Assembly (NCBI RefSeq): GCF_001897685.1
Contig: NZ_MKUG01000019.1
Coordinates: 1 to 32,953 of the forward strand
Direction of reading: 5' to 3'
Source of the DNA: Thiobacillus sp. 65-1402
Lineage (GTDB): Bacteria; Pseudomonadota; Gammaproteobacteria; Burkholderiales; Thiobacillaceae
DNA: 32,953 bases
In this document: piece after piece, positions 9,897-18,049 of the stretch
How the letters are laid out: every line of letters begins with the position of its first letter
How positions within the stretch are numbered: position 1 is the first letter of the stretch
Made by a program: the position numbers and the translations under genes
Notes under the pieces: model-generated
What the model saw: only the letters and a program-made list of their open reading frames with translations
What the model was told of the DNA's origin: nothing
The model's database searches: none

Positions 9897-10289
9897 TTAA
9901 GCCCCGGCACAGGCGTGCTCGCGCACCGCCGTCAGCAACGTGTCCTTGGTGAAAGGCTTGGTCAGATATTCATCCGATCCCACCATGCGGCCACGCGCGC
10001 GATCGAACAGCCCGTCCTTGGACGACAGCATGATGACGGGCGTGGTGCGGTACTTGGCGTTGCGCTTGATGAGCGAGCAGGTCTGATAGCCGTCGAGTCG
10101 CGGCATCATGATGTCGACGAACACCACATCCGGTTCGTGATCGGTGATCTTGGACAGCGCATCGAAACCGTCCTGTGCCAGGATGACCTCGCAACCGGCC
10201 TGGTTCAGAAAGATTTCCGCGCTGCGGCGTATGGTGTTGCTGTCATCAATGACCATCACCTTGACGCCTTTCAATGCTTCGTTATCCAC
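9897..10289 (-). CDS. pilG: PilG, single-domain response regulator
   Basis: This CheY-like protein (130 residues from GTG 10289) is the first gene of the Pil-Chp operon and, in relatives, promotes pilus extension or cAMP signalling. Receiver residues are seen at Asp15/Asp16 (VIDDSNTIRR), phospho-acceptor Asp59 (FVDIMMP), Ser89/90 and Lys111 (LTKPF). I chose GTG 10289 because GGAG lies 6 bases upstream and the receiver fold begins a few residues later, as in other PilG proteins. An in-frame ATG at 10331 would add 14 residues not typical of the family but cannot be excluded. The operon promoter should lie just to the right of the start, but I could not pick out convincing hexamers. Confidence 0.92.
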   Translation of the reverse strand: MDNEALKGVKVMVIDDSNTIRRSAEIFLNQAGCEVILAQDGFDALSKITDHEPDVVFVDIMMPRLDGYQTCSLIKRNAKYRTTPVIMLSSKDGLFDRARGRMVGSDEYLTKPFTKDTLLTAVREHACAGA

Positions 10290-10412
10290 ACGTTTCTCCA
10301 GCAGAATCGTCAGCTGAACGGCACCTGCCATTCACCCTATGTGGTAAGCATTACGGCATCGACGCAGGCTTCTTTAGCGCCCGCCTTGCCGCCGGGCGGG
10401 GGCATGCGCTCG

Positions 10413-10440
10413 AAAAAAAGCGTCGCATCGCGACGCCTTT
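10413..10440 (-). terminator. Intrinsic terminator of the 10469-11374 gene
   Basis: On the minus strand a perfect 7-bp stem GCGTCGC/GCGACGC (10430-10436 and 10420-10426) with a 3-base loop is followed by seven T (10413-10419). It sits about 30 bases beyond the stop of the exported-protein gene and isolates that gene from pilG downstream. This is the best intrinsic terminator in the window. Confidence 0.88.
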
Positions 10441-10468
10441 CCGGCCCGCCGAACTCAAGCGGCCGGTT

Positions 10469-11374
10469 TTACTGCTGCCAGGCTTCCGCGCTGGGCTTCT
10501 TCTCGACGCCCGCCACGCTGCCCATGGCCTCCATGATGGCATTCGGCAGGGACGAGATGCGCATGAACTGGCCCATCCCCACATCCGGGAATGCCAGGGC
10601 GATGCGGAAACGGCCATGCGGCGAGCTCACCTCGTTGTCGACGATATAAATCTCGTAAGGCAGTCCCGCGATGTTGTTCTGCATGTCGATTTTCTTGATC
10701 CAGTCGCCATCGTTGTGCTCGGCGTCGTTCATCGCCACGCCGAACACGGCCAGCTTGCGATCCGCCATCACCACCTCGTAGACCTTGGCCGTTTTGCCTG
10801 CGCCTTTGGCCAGGTTGTCGCGCACGGTCTTCAGCGCCTCGGCGAAGCTGCCGTACTCGGCCAGCTTGCTCTTCGACGAATCCAGGCGTTCCATGCCGAT
10901 CATGTAGCGGTAATTGACCAGATTCCCCGGAGGCTCGTCCCCTCCCTGCCCCTTGCCCGCACCCAGCGTGTCCTGCAAGCGCGTTTGCAGGGCTTTGACT
11001 GCTGCTTCCCTCTTGTCGAAAGCCTTGCGGAAATAGGCCCGGTACCAGTAATCCGGATTGGTATAGGCGACGCTACCGTCCGCCTTCACCCCCACGCGAA
11101 TCGCCGCGCCCAGCACGGCAGGGCCGCCCACCGCGCCCACTTCGTTGAGCATGGCATCATCGGTGGCGACAACCACCCCGTACCCCGTCAGGGTTTTGGG
11201 GAAATATTTGCCGACCACCTTGAAGCCTCCGCCTTTGAGCTTGGATTCGACAGCCGCCGCCACAACCTGGGCGCTGCCGCCGGCCACCGGGTCGCCCTGG
11301 ATATAGGGAGAAACCGCCCACACGCCTGCCGAAAACGCGAGCAAGCCCCATGCCGAAATCCACCGCAGAATCAT
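10469..11374 (-). CDS. Exported protein of unknown function
   Basis: I do not recognise this 301-residue protein. The N-terminus looks like a cleavable Sec signal peptide: hydrophobic residues 2-20 ending in GVWA, then VSPYIQGD. No membrane helix or cysteine motif follows, so a periplasmic or secreted location is likely. Repeated GG/AGG stretches and a region of aromatic residues (NPDYWYRAYF near 106) stand out. The C-terminal half (about 200-285) reads like a substrate- or heme-free mixed alpha/beta domain, with no catalytic signature I can name. The start ATG 11374 has AAAGGAGA 5 bases upstream. It is monocistronic: an AT-rich leader lies upstream and an intrinsic terminator downstream (10413-10440). 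It sits next to pilG in the same direction but the terminator argues against co-transcription. Confidence 0.85.
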   Translation of the reverse strand: MILRWISAWGLLAFSAGVWAVSPYIQGDPVAGGSAQVVAAAVESKLKGGGFKVVGKYFPKTLTGYGVVVATDDAMLNEVGAVGGPAVLGAAIRVGVKADGSVAYTNPDYWYRAYFRKAFDKREAAVKALQTRLQDTLGAGKGQGGDEPPGNLVNYRYMIGMERLDSSKSKLAEYGSFAEALKTVRDNLAKGAGKTAKVYEVVMADRKLAVFGVAMNDAEHNDGDWIKKIDMQNNIAGLPYEIYIVDNEVSSPHGRFRIALAFPDVGMGQFMRISSLPNAIMEAMGSVAGVEKKPSAEAWQQ

Positions 11375-11420
11375 GACTGTCTCCTTTGTTCAGTATTTAT
11401 TTTTAATAAACTTTATTTGA
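11375..11420 (-). promoter_or_regulatory. AT-rich leader, probable promoter of the exported-protein gene
   Basis: About 30 bases of nearly pure A/T (11391-11420) precede the ribosome binding site of the 11374 gene, in sharp contrast to the GC-rich surroundings. I cannot assign exact -35 and -10 hexamers; the best pair (TTCAAA and TAAATA, 16 bases apart) is poor. Confidence 0.35.
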
Positions 11421-11556
11421 AGCCCGCCCGGTCAGACCGCAGACCCGGCTTCTCGCGGCCAGGCCATGATTTCATGGCTAAAAAACCGGCGCCGTCAACG
11501 TTCTAACGCCTCATTCAATGCTTTTCTTGAGCCGGCAGCCGCAAAAAACCGCGGCG

Positions 11557-11739
11557 TCAAAACGCCACCATCTCGAAATCCTCCTTGCGCGCACCGCAAT
11601 CCGGGCAGGTCCAGTTGATCGGCACGTCTTCCCAGCGCGTGCCGGGGGGAATCCCGTCATCCGGCGCGCCGGTTTCTTCGCGATAAATCCAGCCGCAAAT
11701 CAGGCACATCCAGTTCTTGTATTTCGGGGATTCAGGCAT
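11557..11739 (-). CDS. Rubredoxin
   Basis: This 60-residue protein carries a single Fe(Cys)4 electron-transfer centre and acts in the cytoplasm as a one-electron carrier, with an unidentified partner here. The two metal knuckles are CLIC (Cys12, Cys15) and CPDC (Cys45, Cys48). Between them lies the family-typical GAPDDGIPPGTRWEDVP. Length is that of ordinary rubredoxins. ATG 11739 has no clear ribosome binding site. A much longer open frame extends upstream through thiD but is a shadow. It is transcribed divergently from thiD with 54 bases between the starts. No rubredoxin reductase or alkane hydroxylase is nearby. Confidence 0.95.
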   Translation of the reverse strand: MPESPKYKNWMCLICGWIYREETGAPDDGIPPGTRWEDVPINWTCPDCGARKEDFEMVAF

Positions 11740-11793
11740 GGGACAAGGGGGGAATCGGCTAAAATCGGGGCTTGATTTTAAAGCAGTGACGCC
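11740..11793. promoter_or_regulatory. Divergent rubredoxin/thiD promoter region
   Basis: This 54-base gap must hold start signals for both genes. For thiD a good -10-like TAAAAT lies at 11760-11765 with no convincing -35. I see no thiamine-pyrophosphate riboswitch: the gap is too short and lacks the CTGAGA core, so thiD appears not to be under the usual TPP control here. Confidence 0.4.
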
Positions 11794-12636
11794 ATGCCGC
11801 CTATTTTCACCCCCAAACCGTCCCCTCCGCTGGTGCTCAGCTTCGCTGCGTCCGATCCCACCGGGGGCGCAGGCATCCAGGCCGATCTGCTGACGCTGGC
11901 CAGCATGGGTTGCCATCCGCTGTCGGTGATCACCGCGCTGACCGTGCAGGACACCGCGGGGATCGATGAAATTCTGGCGATCGATTCCGAATGGGTCATG
12001 GACCAGGCGCGCATGCTGCTGGAGGACGTCCCGGTCGCGGCGTTCAAGCTGGGCATGCTGGGCAGCCCCGAGTCGATCGCGGTCATCGCCGAAATCCTCG
12101 CCGACTACCCGGATATCCCGGTGATCCTCGACCCGGTGCTGGCGTCCGGGCGCGGCGACGAACTCGCCACCGACGACATGATCGCCGCGATGCGCGACAT
12201 GCTGATCCCGCAAACCACCGTGCTCACCCCCAACAGCCACGAAGCACGGCGGCTGGCGTTGTTCGAATCGGACGAGGACGACATGGATCTCGCCGCCTGC
12301 GCCAAACACCTGATCGACCTGGGCTGCGAATATGTGCTGGTGACCGGCACCCATGAAGCCACGCCGCGCGTGCTCAACAGCCTGTACGGCGTCGACGGCC
12401 ACGTGCAGACCGATGCCTGGGATCGCCTGCCCGGCAGCTACCACGGTTCCGGCTGCACCCTCGCCTCGGCCATCGCGGCCACCCTGGCGTATGGCCAGGA
12501 CGTGCCGCAGGCGGTGCGCGACGCGCAGAACTTCACCTACGAAACGCTGAAGGCCGCCTTCCGCCCCGGCATGGGGCAATACATCCCCGAGCGCTTCTTC
12601 TGGGCGCAGGATGCGCAGACGGAAGGCAATGCCTGA
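11794..12636 (+). CDS. thiD: Hydroxymethylpyrimidine/phosphomethylpyrimidine kinase
   Basis: ThiD phosphorylates HMP and then HMP-P to HMP-PP, the pyrimidine half of thiamine. It has 280 residues with a ribokinase-type fold. The N-terminal substrate loop is SDPTGGAGIQAD (residues 20-31), followed by VTALTVQD-like residues 46-53 and DPV at 113-115. TPN at 145-147 and the C-terminal anion hole GSGCTLASA (218-226, Cys221 with the preceding Gly/Ser) complete the active site. ATG 11794 is used; the ribosome binding site is weak. It ends 8 bases before thiE, so the two form an operon that also contains hemL. Confidence 0.95.
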   Translation: MPPIFTPKPSPPLVLSFAASDPTGGAGIQADLLTLASMGCHPLSVITALTVQDTAGIDEILAIDSEWVMDQARMLLEDVPVAAFKLGMLGSPESIAVIAEILADYPDIPVILDPVLASGRGDELATDDMIAAMRDMLIPQTTVLTPNSHEARRLALFESDEDDMDLAACAKHLIDLGCEYVLVTGTHEATPRVLNSLYGVDGHVQTDAWDRLPGSYHGSGCTLASAIAATLAYGQDVPQAVRDAQNFTYETLKAAFRPGMGQYIPERFFWAQDAQTEGNA

Positions 12637-12644
12637 CTTCCGCC

Positions 12645-13280
12645 ATGCTTGAATTCCCGGGCGGCGTCTATGCCATCACCCCTGAGACCGCCGACACCGA
12701 ACGGCTGCTGAGCGAGGTCGAGGCCGCGCTCGCAGGCGGCGCGGCGGCCGTGCAATACCGCGACAAGTCGGCCGACGTCGCGCGCCGCCACGAGCAGGCA
12801 AGCGAACTCGTCGCGCTGTGCCGCCGCTTCGGCGTGCCGCTGATTGTCAACGACGACCTGCGGCTGGCCGACCTGACGGATGCCGACGGCGTGCACCTGG
12901 GACGCGACGACGGCAGCCTGCGCGAGGCGCGCATCATTCTCGGCCGCGGCAAGCTCATCGGCGCCTCGTGCTACCAGAGCCTCGCACTGGCGCAGGCGGC
13001 GCAGGCGGCGGGCGCCGACTACGTCGCCTTCGGCAGTTTCTTTCCATCGCCCACCAAGCCTGCGGCCGGGCGGGCCGATGCGACCTTGCTGCGCGAAGCA
13101 GCACGCGCCCTGTCCGTCCCGATCGTCGCCATCGGCGGCATCACGCCGGCCAATGCGCCCGCTTTGCTGGATGCCGGTGCGGACAGCCTTGCCGTCCTCT
13201 CCGCCCTGTTCGATGCGCCCGACATCCGTGCCGCCGCGCACGCCCTGAATCAATTATTTGAAACGGAATCTGAACAATGA
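12645..13280 (+). CDS. thiE: Thiamine-phosphate synthase
   Basis: ThiE joins HMP-PP (made by ThiD) to thiazole phosphate, giving thiamine phosphate. The 211-residue TIM-barrel protein shows AAVQYRDKS (34-42, pyrophosphate-binding Gln/Arg/Lys), LIVNDD (66-71), [10 protein letters not shown] (80-89), GASCYQS (106-112), [11 protein letters not shown] (129-139) and AIGGI (162-166), all family signatures. The start ATG 12645 has no obvious ribosome binding site, consistent with coupling to thiD. The stop overlaps the hemL start in an ATGA. Cytoplasmic. ThiD, ThiE and HemL in one transcript is a co-localisation of two cofactor pathways seen in related bacteria. Confidence 0.96.
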   Translation: MLEFPGGVYAITPETADTERLLSEVEAALAGGAAAVQYRDKSADVARRHEQASELVALCRRFGVPLIVNDDLRLADLTDADGVHLGRDDGSLREARIILGRGKLIGASCYQSLALAQAAQAAGADYVAFGSFFPSPTKPAAGRADATLLREAARALSVPIVAIGGITPANAPALLDAGADSLAVLSALFDAPDIRAAAHALNQLFETESEQ

Positions 13281-14554
13281 CCCGCAACGAACAACTCTTC
13301 GCACAATCGCAACAAGTCATCCCCGGCGGGGTGAACTCGCCGGTGCGCGCCTTCAAGAGCGTCGGCGGCACCCCGGTGTTCTTCAGCCGCGCAAAAGGAT
13401 CGCGGGTGTGGGACGCCGACGGCCGCGAATACATCGACTACGTCGGCTCGTGGGGCCCGGCCATCCTCGGCCACGCCCATCCCGGCACGGTCAAGGCGGT
13501 ACAGGACGCCGCCGTCAACGGCCTGTCGTTCGGCGCGCCCAGCGAAGCCGAACTGACCATCGCCACCCGCATCACGCAACTCTTGCCGAGCATCGAGAAA
13601 ATCCGGCTGGTGTCGTCCGGCACCGAGGCGACGATGAGCGCGATCCGCCTGGCGCGCGGCTTCACCGGCCGCTCCAAGTTCATCAAATTCGAGGGCTGCT
13701 ACCACGGCCACGCCGACTTCCTGCTGGTGAAGGCCGGTTCCGGCGCGCTCACCTTCGGCAACCCCACCTCGGCCGGGGTGCCGCTGGAAACCGCGGCGCA
13801 GACCATCGTGCTCGACTACAACGACGTCGCCGGGCTGGAACGCACCTTCGCCGAAATCGGCAATGAAATCGCCTGCATCATCGTCGAGCCCTTCGCCGGC
13901 AACATGAACCTGGTCAAGCCGACCGCGGCATTCATGGCGGCGATGCGGCGCCTGTGCGACGCACACGGCGCACTGCTGATCTTCGACGAGGTGATGACCG
14001 GCTTCCGCGTCGACCTCGGCTGCGCGCAGAAGCTGCTCGGCATCCGCCCCGACCTCACCACCCTCGGCAAGGTGATCGGCGGCGGCATGCCGGTGGGCGC
14101 CTTCGGCGGCCGCGCCGACGTGATGGACGCTCTGGCGCCGACCGGCCCGGTGTACCAGGCCGGCACGCTGTCGGGCAACCCGGTGGCGGTGGCGGCCGGG
14201 CTGGCCACCCTGGCCGCGATCTCCGAGCCCGGTTTCCATGCGGCGCTGACCGCCCGCACCGAGCGGCTGGTGCAGGGGCTGACCGCCGCCGCAGAAGACG
14301 CCGGCGTCACCTTCTGTGCCGATTCGGTCGGCGGCATGTTCGGCCTCTACTTCGCCGCCAAACCGCCGGCGAGCTTCGCCGAGGTCATGCAGTGCGACAA
14401 GGAGAAGTTCAACCGCTTCTTCCACGCCATGCTCGACCGCGGCATCTACCTCGCGCCGTCGGCATTCGAGGCCGGCTTCGTCTCGGCCGCGCACAGCGAT
14501 GCCGACATCGACGCCACCGTCGCCGCCGCGCGCGAGGTCTTCAAGGCGCTTTAA
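13277..14554 (+). CDS. hemL: Glutamate-1-semialdehyde 2,1-aminomutase
   Basis: HemL moves the amino group of glutamate-1-semialdehyde to give 5-aminolevulinate, the first committed tetrapyrrole precursor in the C5 pathway. It has 425 residues, the usual length for this PLP enzyme of aminotransferase class III. Visible features are VNSPVRAF near 19-26, [15 protein letters not shown] (113-127), CYHGHADF (141-148), FDEVMTGFR (236-244) and the PLP-binding Lys265 in [18 protein letters not shown]. The ATG overlaps the thiE stop by 4 bases (ATGA, 13277-13280). The product feeds the hemC-hemD operon about 10 kb away on the other strand. Confidence 0.97.
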   Translation: MTRNEQLFAQSQQVIPGGVNSPVRAFKSVGGTPVFFSRAKGSRVWDADGREYIDYVGSWGPAILGHAHPGTVKAVQDAAVNGLSFGAPSEAELTIATRITQLLPSIEKIRLVSSGTEATMSAIRLARGFTGRSKFIKFEGCYHGHADFLLVKAGSGALTFGNPTSAGVPLETAAQTIVLDYNDVAGLERTFAEIGNEIACIIVEPFAGNMNLVKPTAAFMAAMRRLCDAHGALLIFDEVMTGFRVDLGCAQKLLGIRPDLTTLGKVIGGGMPVGAFGGRADVMDALAPTGPVYQAGTLSGNPVAVAAGLATLAAISEPGFHAALTARTERLVQGLTAAAEDAGVTFCADSVGGMFGLYFAAKPPASFAEVMQCDKEKFNRFFHAMLDRGIYLAPSAFEAGFVSAAHSDADIDATVAAAREVFKAL

Positions 14555-14569
14555 AGGCTTTGCCCGCGG

Positions 14570-14621
14570 AGGATGCGAAGAAACGCGCAGGGGAAAATCC
14601 GCTACGCGAACTTCGCGTCCT
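14570..14621. repeat. Imperfect inverted repeat after hemL
   Basis: AGGATGCGAAG (14570-14580) and CTTCGCGTCCT (14611-14621) form an 11-bp stem with one G-T pair. The sequence type (GCGAAGRA, CTTCGCG, TTCGCGG) looks like dispersed intergenic repeats known from betaproteobacteria. It has no T-run and does not resemble an intrinsic terminator. Confidence 0.5.
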
Positions 14622-14646
14622 TCGCGGCTGAAACAAGGTTTTGCAA

Positions 14647-15714
14647 ATGAACGACGAGCTTTCCCCCGAAGACGAGCTGCGCCTCAACGTGCTTTTCAAC
14701 ACTGAGCTCAAGGCCGTCCGCATCGACGAATCGAGCATGACGCTGTGGGCGCTGACGCCGCAAGGCGAAGCCAGCGTGCCGCTGAAGCCCAACGAGCGCT
14801 CCGACCGTTACCTGAAGCGGGTGCGCGAGCAGCTGTCCGGCCACGCGCTGGGATCGCCCGGCGGCTACCCGGTGCATCTGACGCGCTGGACGCGGCAGTC
14901 GCAGGCCGGGCTGTCGGCCCAGCACCTGGCGCAGCTGCTCTTGATCGCCGAAGAGGAAGCGGTGGTCGCGGTGGTGCACTCGCCCGCGCTGACCGACGAA
15001 CTGGCGCGCTACGCGTGGTGGTGCATGCCGACCATCGAGAACGCGCGGCTGATGCTGATGCGCGACGTGGTATGCCGGGGCGGCATGGGCCGCACGCTGG
15101 CGGAGTTCCTGATCGAGCACCTGGCCTTCCTGCACGAGGACGATGTCGGCATTCTCGATACCGTGGCGGTGATGCTGGTTTCCGGCGTGCTCACCGAGGC
15201 CGAACGGCTGTCGATCTGGAAGCGCGGCAGCAGCCGCAATTCGTATTACGTGGCCTTCCTCGAATTGCAGCCCGATACACTGCCGAATCCGCGCGCCGCG
15301 CGCGCCGACCACGCCGGCGTACCGCAAATTGCCGGCAACCCTTACAGCGCGATGCTGGAAAAAGCGCTGTCGGGGCAGGGCCAGACCTTCCTCGCCACCA
15401 GCGCGCTCGTCCTCGACCGCCCGGAAATCCAGGAAGTGGTCAACCACGCGCTGAACGCGCTGGCGCAATGGTGCGCGCCGCTGCGCCAGGCCGACGCGGC
15501 CGCGCGCGGCGCGGCGCGTGCCGCAGTGCTCGCGGCCGCACCGCAACTGGAGGCGGACTGCGCGGCGCTCGATGCGCTGGCCACGGCGGATGCCGACAGC
15601 GCGCGGCCGATCTTCCTCAAGACCACCGCGATCGGCTCGCTGATGCGGCGCAAGATTCAGCCCCTCGTCGTCCCGCTGCTGGACGGCATCGCGGTACTGC
15701 AGCGCCAGCCCTGA
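14647..15714 (+). CDS. dsrS: DsrS-like protein, probably linked to sulfur oxidation
   Basis: This 355-residue protein has no signal peptide or membrane segment and is probably cytoplasmic. From memory it matches DsrS, a protein of unknown biochemical role at the end of the dsr cluster of purple sulfur bacteria. Points of resemblance are LSPEDELRLNVL at the N-terminus, SGHALGSPGGYPVHLTRW near 63-80, EEAVVAVVHSPALTDELAR near 103-121 and LWKRG-like SIWKRGSSRNSYYV near 195-208. I chose ATG 14647 because AAGG lies 8 bases upstream; an in-frame TTG at 14641 is possible. It follows hemL after 92 bases with no dsr genes beside it, so placement in the sulfur pathway is inference. It converges on dsbD. 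Confidence 0.65.
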   Translation: MNDELSPEDELRLNVLFNTELKAVRIDESSMTLWALTPQGEASVPLKPNERSDRYLKRVREQLSGHALGSPGGYPVHLTRWTRQSQAGLSAQHLAQLLLIAEEEAVVAVVHSPALTDELARYAWWCMPTIENARLMLMRDVVCRGGMGRTLAEFLIEHLAFLHEDDVGILDTVAVMLVSGVLTEAERLSIWKRGSSRNSYYVAFLELQPDTLPNPRAARADHAGVPQIAGNPYSAMLEKALSGQGQTFLATSALVLDRPEIQEVVNHALNALAQWCAPLRQADAAARGAARAAVLAAAPQLEADCAALDALATADADSARPIFLKTTAIGSLMRRKIQPLVVPLLDGIAVLQRQP

Positions 15715-15716
15715 AG

Positions 15717-15749
15717 GGCCTCAGCGCGCCCGAAAGCGCGTGTGAGGCC
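15717..15749. terminator. Stem-loop between convergent dsrS-like gene and dsbD
   Basis: GGCCTCA (15717-15723) pairs with TGAGGCC (15743-15749), and an inner CGCGC/GCGCG stem closes a 6-base CCGAAA loop. It begins 2 bases after the dsrS-like stop. There is no T-run on either strand, so termination is only a suggestion; GGCCTCAGCG recurs at 15772-15781. Confidence 0.4.
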
Positions 15750-15775
15750 GGCCGCCCCGGATCGGCCAGGCGGCC

Positions 15776-18049
15776 TCAGCGTCCCAGCGCCGAGTCGATG
15801 CTAGACAGGAATTTCTCGGCTTTCTCGAACCCGATCACCTTGAATTCCGACTGCGCGCCCGCGCTGTTCCAGAAAATCAGCCCGGGCGGGCCGAACAGCT
15901 TGAAGCGCTTGAGCAGCGCCTTGTCGGCATCGCTGTTGGCGGTAACGTCGGCCTTCAGTAGGACCACGTTTTGCAGCCGCGCCTGCACCTTGGGATCGCT
16001 GAAGGTGAAGCGTTCCATTTCCTTGCACGACACGCACCAGTCGGCGTAAAAATCGAGCATCACCGCGCGCCCCTCGGCCTTCGCCGCTGCCAGGCGCGCG
16101 TCGAGTTCGGCGACGTCTGCGACCTTCTCGAACGCCAGGCCTTTCTGCTCGGCCGCCATCGCGGAGCCGCCCTTGAAGACGCCCCCCTTGTACACTTCAA
16201 GCGGCTGCAGCAGGTCGCGGCTGCCTGCCAGCATGCCGAGGATGATCGACAAGCCGCCGATCAGCAGCAGCACGCCGAGTCCTTTCCACAGCCGCGACCA
16301 GCCGGATGCGTGGGCCGGCAGCGGATCGAGCGCATGCAGGTAGATCGCCGATGCGATCAGCAGCAGAGCCCACAGCAGCATGTTGACCCAGGCCGGGATG
16401 ATCGGCGAGATCAGATAGATGGCGATCGCCAGCATCAGCACGCCGAAGAAGTACTTCACCGCATTCATCCAGCCGCCGGCGCGCGGCAGCAGCGCCCCCG
16501 CCGACAGCCCGACCAGCAGCAACGGTATCCCCATGCCGAGCGCCAGCACGAACAGTGCAACGCCGCCCAGGGTGGTGTTGCCGGTCTGCGCGATGAAGGC
16601 GAGCGCGGCGGCCAGCGGCGGCGCCACGCAGGGGCCGACGATGACGGCGGACAGCGCGCCCATCACGAAGACGCCGATGAAATTGCCGCCCTTCATCTTG
16701 TTGGAGGCATCGGAGAACTTGCTTTGCAGCGCGCTCGGCAGCTGGATCTCGAAAAAGCCGAACATCGACAGCGCCAGCAGCACGAAGATGCCGGCGCCGA
16801 TGCCGAGCGCCCAAGGATTCTGCAACGCGTTCGACAACAGGGTGCCGGAGAGGGCGGCCGCAACGCCAGCCAAGGCATAGGTGATCGCCATCCCCAGCAC
16901 GTAGGCGAGCGACAGCAGGAAGCCGCTGGTCTTGGTGAGCTCCTTTTTCTGCCCGGCGATGATGCCCGACAGGATCGGGATCATCGGGAACACGCACGGC
17001 GTCAGCGCCAGCAGCAGGCCGAAACCGAAGAAGGTGGCGACCACCGCCCAGAAGCTGCCGTCTTTCAGCACGCGTTCGATGCGCGAGGTGTCGGATTCGC
17101 TCGCCGCTTCGGCCGGGGCATCGGCCGCCGCCAGCAGCGCGGTCGCCGCAGCGCCATTTGCCGCCAGGGAAAACTCGCGCTTGATCGGCGGATAGCAGAT
17201 GCCCACCGCTTCATTGCACCCCTGCCAGGTTGCTTCCAGCACCAGCGTTTCATTCGCGGCAAGCGCGCGCGACAGCGTCACGGCAGCGGCGAAATCGCGG
17301 TGATACACCTCGGTGCGGCCAAAGGTCGGATCGTCCTTGACGTCGCCCGCCGGGGTGTCGACGCCCGTCACTTTCACATCGGCCGGCGACTTGACGACAA
17401 AGGCGAGCTTGTCGCGATACAGATAAGTGTTCGCGGTCAGCGTGTAACCGAGCTTGACCGTCTGCGTATCCGGCATGGCGGCGGCGACGAGGAAGGCCTC
17501 GTCCGGCGGCAGCACTTTCGGCATCCCGCCGTCGCCAGCCAGGCTGCGCAGGCCGTCCAGCGCGGCAGTCGCAATCGGCGTGGCCGCGGGTGCCGGCGCG
17601 GCGGCAGCGGGCTGCGGCGGCGGCAGCTTGATGGTCGCGCTGACTGTTTGCGGGGTGTAGCACAGCCCGGCGTCGGCGCAGCCCTGCGAGGTGGCTTTCA
17701 GCGTGACCGAGGTGGCGCCCGGCGTGCGCTGGATCGGCAGCGCGATACGCACGTCCTTGAGATAGGTTTCGACCTTGCCGAAATATTCGTCCTGCTTCAG
17801 CTTGCCCGGCGGCAGCTGCAGCGCGCCCAGGGTGGCACCGGCAAGCTCGAACTTGAACTTGTCGCGGTACATGTAATAGCCGTCCGCGATCTGCCAGCGC
17901 GCTTCCAGCGTGTTGGCATCGAGCGCGCGCGCCGAGAACTTGAACGCAACTTCGGGGTCAAGAAATTCTTCGGCGTGGGCCACTGGAAAATGCGCAAACG
18001 CACCCCAAAGTACGGGCAGTACGCCGAGCAAACGAATCCACTTAATCAT
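15776..18049 (-). CDS. dsbD: Thiol:disulfide interchange protein DsbD with duplicated N-terminal domain
   Basis: DsbD carries electrons from cytoplasmic thioredoxin across the inner membrane to periplasmic thiol proteins. From ATG 18049 it has 757 residues against about 565-600 in well-studied homologues. After a signal peptide (1-26, AHA/EE) come two tandem nDsbD-like domains. Each has its own cysteine pair: Cys124/Cys130 (QGCADAGLCY) and Cys278/Cys285 (QGCNEAVGICY). The membrane core has about 8 helices (330-610) with Cys352 (TPCVFPMIP) and Cys474 (VGPCVAPP). The C-terminal thioredoxin domain has CVSC (672-675). The start has AAGGAGA 9 bases upstream and overlaps the cutA stop by 8 bases, so the two genes form an operon. 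Confidence 0.95.
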   Translation of the reverse strand: MIKWIRLLGVLPVLWGAFAHFPVAHAEEFLDPEVAFKFSARALDANTLEARWQIADGYYMYRDKFKFELAGATLGALQLPPGKLKQDEYFGKVETYLKDVRIALPIQRTPGATSVTLKATSQGCADAGLCYTPQTVSATIKLPPPQPAAAAPAPAATPIATAALDGLRSLAGDGGMPKVLPPDEAFLVAAAMPDTQTVKLGYTLTANTYLYRDKLAFVVKSPADVKVTGVDTPAGDVKDDPTFGRTEVYHRDFAAAVTLSRALAANETLVLEATWQGCNEAVGICYPPIKREFSLAANGAAATALLAAADAPAEAASESDTSRIERVLKDGSFWAVVATFFGFGLLLALTPCVFPMIPILSGIIAGQKKELTKTSGFLLSLAYVLGMAITYALAGVAAALSGTLLSNALQNPWALGIGAGIFVLLALSMFGFFEIQLPSALQSKFSDASNKMKGGNFIGVFVMGALSAVIVGPCVAPPLAAALAFIAQTGNTTLGGVALFVLALGMGIPLLLVGLSAGALLPRAGGWMNAVKYFFGVLMLAIAIYLISPIIPAWVNMLLWALLLIASAIYLHALDPLPAHASGWSRLWKGLGVLLLIGGLSIILGMLAGSRDLLQPLEVYKGGVFKGGSAMAAEQKGLAFEKVADVAELDARLAAAKAEGRAVMLDFYADWCVSCKEMERFTFSDPKVQARLQNVVLLKADVTANSDADKALLKRFKLFGPPGLIFWNSAGAQSEFKVIGFEKAEKFLSSIDSALGR

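Noticed and set aside
10290-10331. Upstream ATG for pilG at 10331
   Set aside because: The 14 extra residues are not typical of PilG, and GTG 10289 has GGAG at a proper distance. This is a preference, not proof.
11481-11500. Palindrome-like CCATGATTTCATGG region near 11463-11478 and the T-run nearby as a terminator
   Set aside because: The T-run lies on the wrong side of the stem for either flanking gene, and the arms are only 6 bp.
11740-11793. TPP riboswitch before thiD
   Set aside because: The gap is only 54 bases and lacks the conserved CTGAGA core, so a THI-element cannot fit.
11557-12579. 340-codon frame ending in rubredoxin
   Set aside because: Only the last 60 residues resemble rubredoxin; the rest is antisense to thiD.
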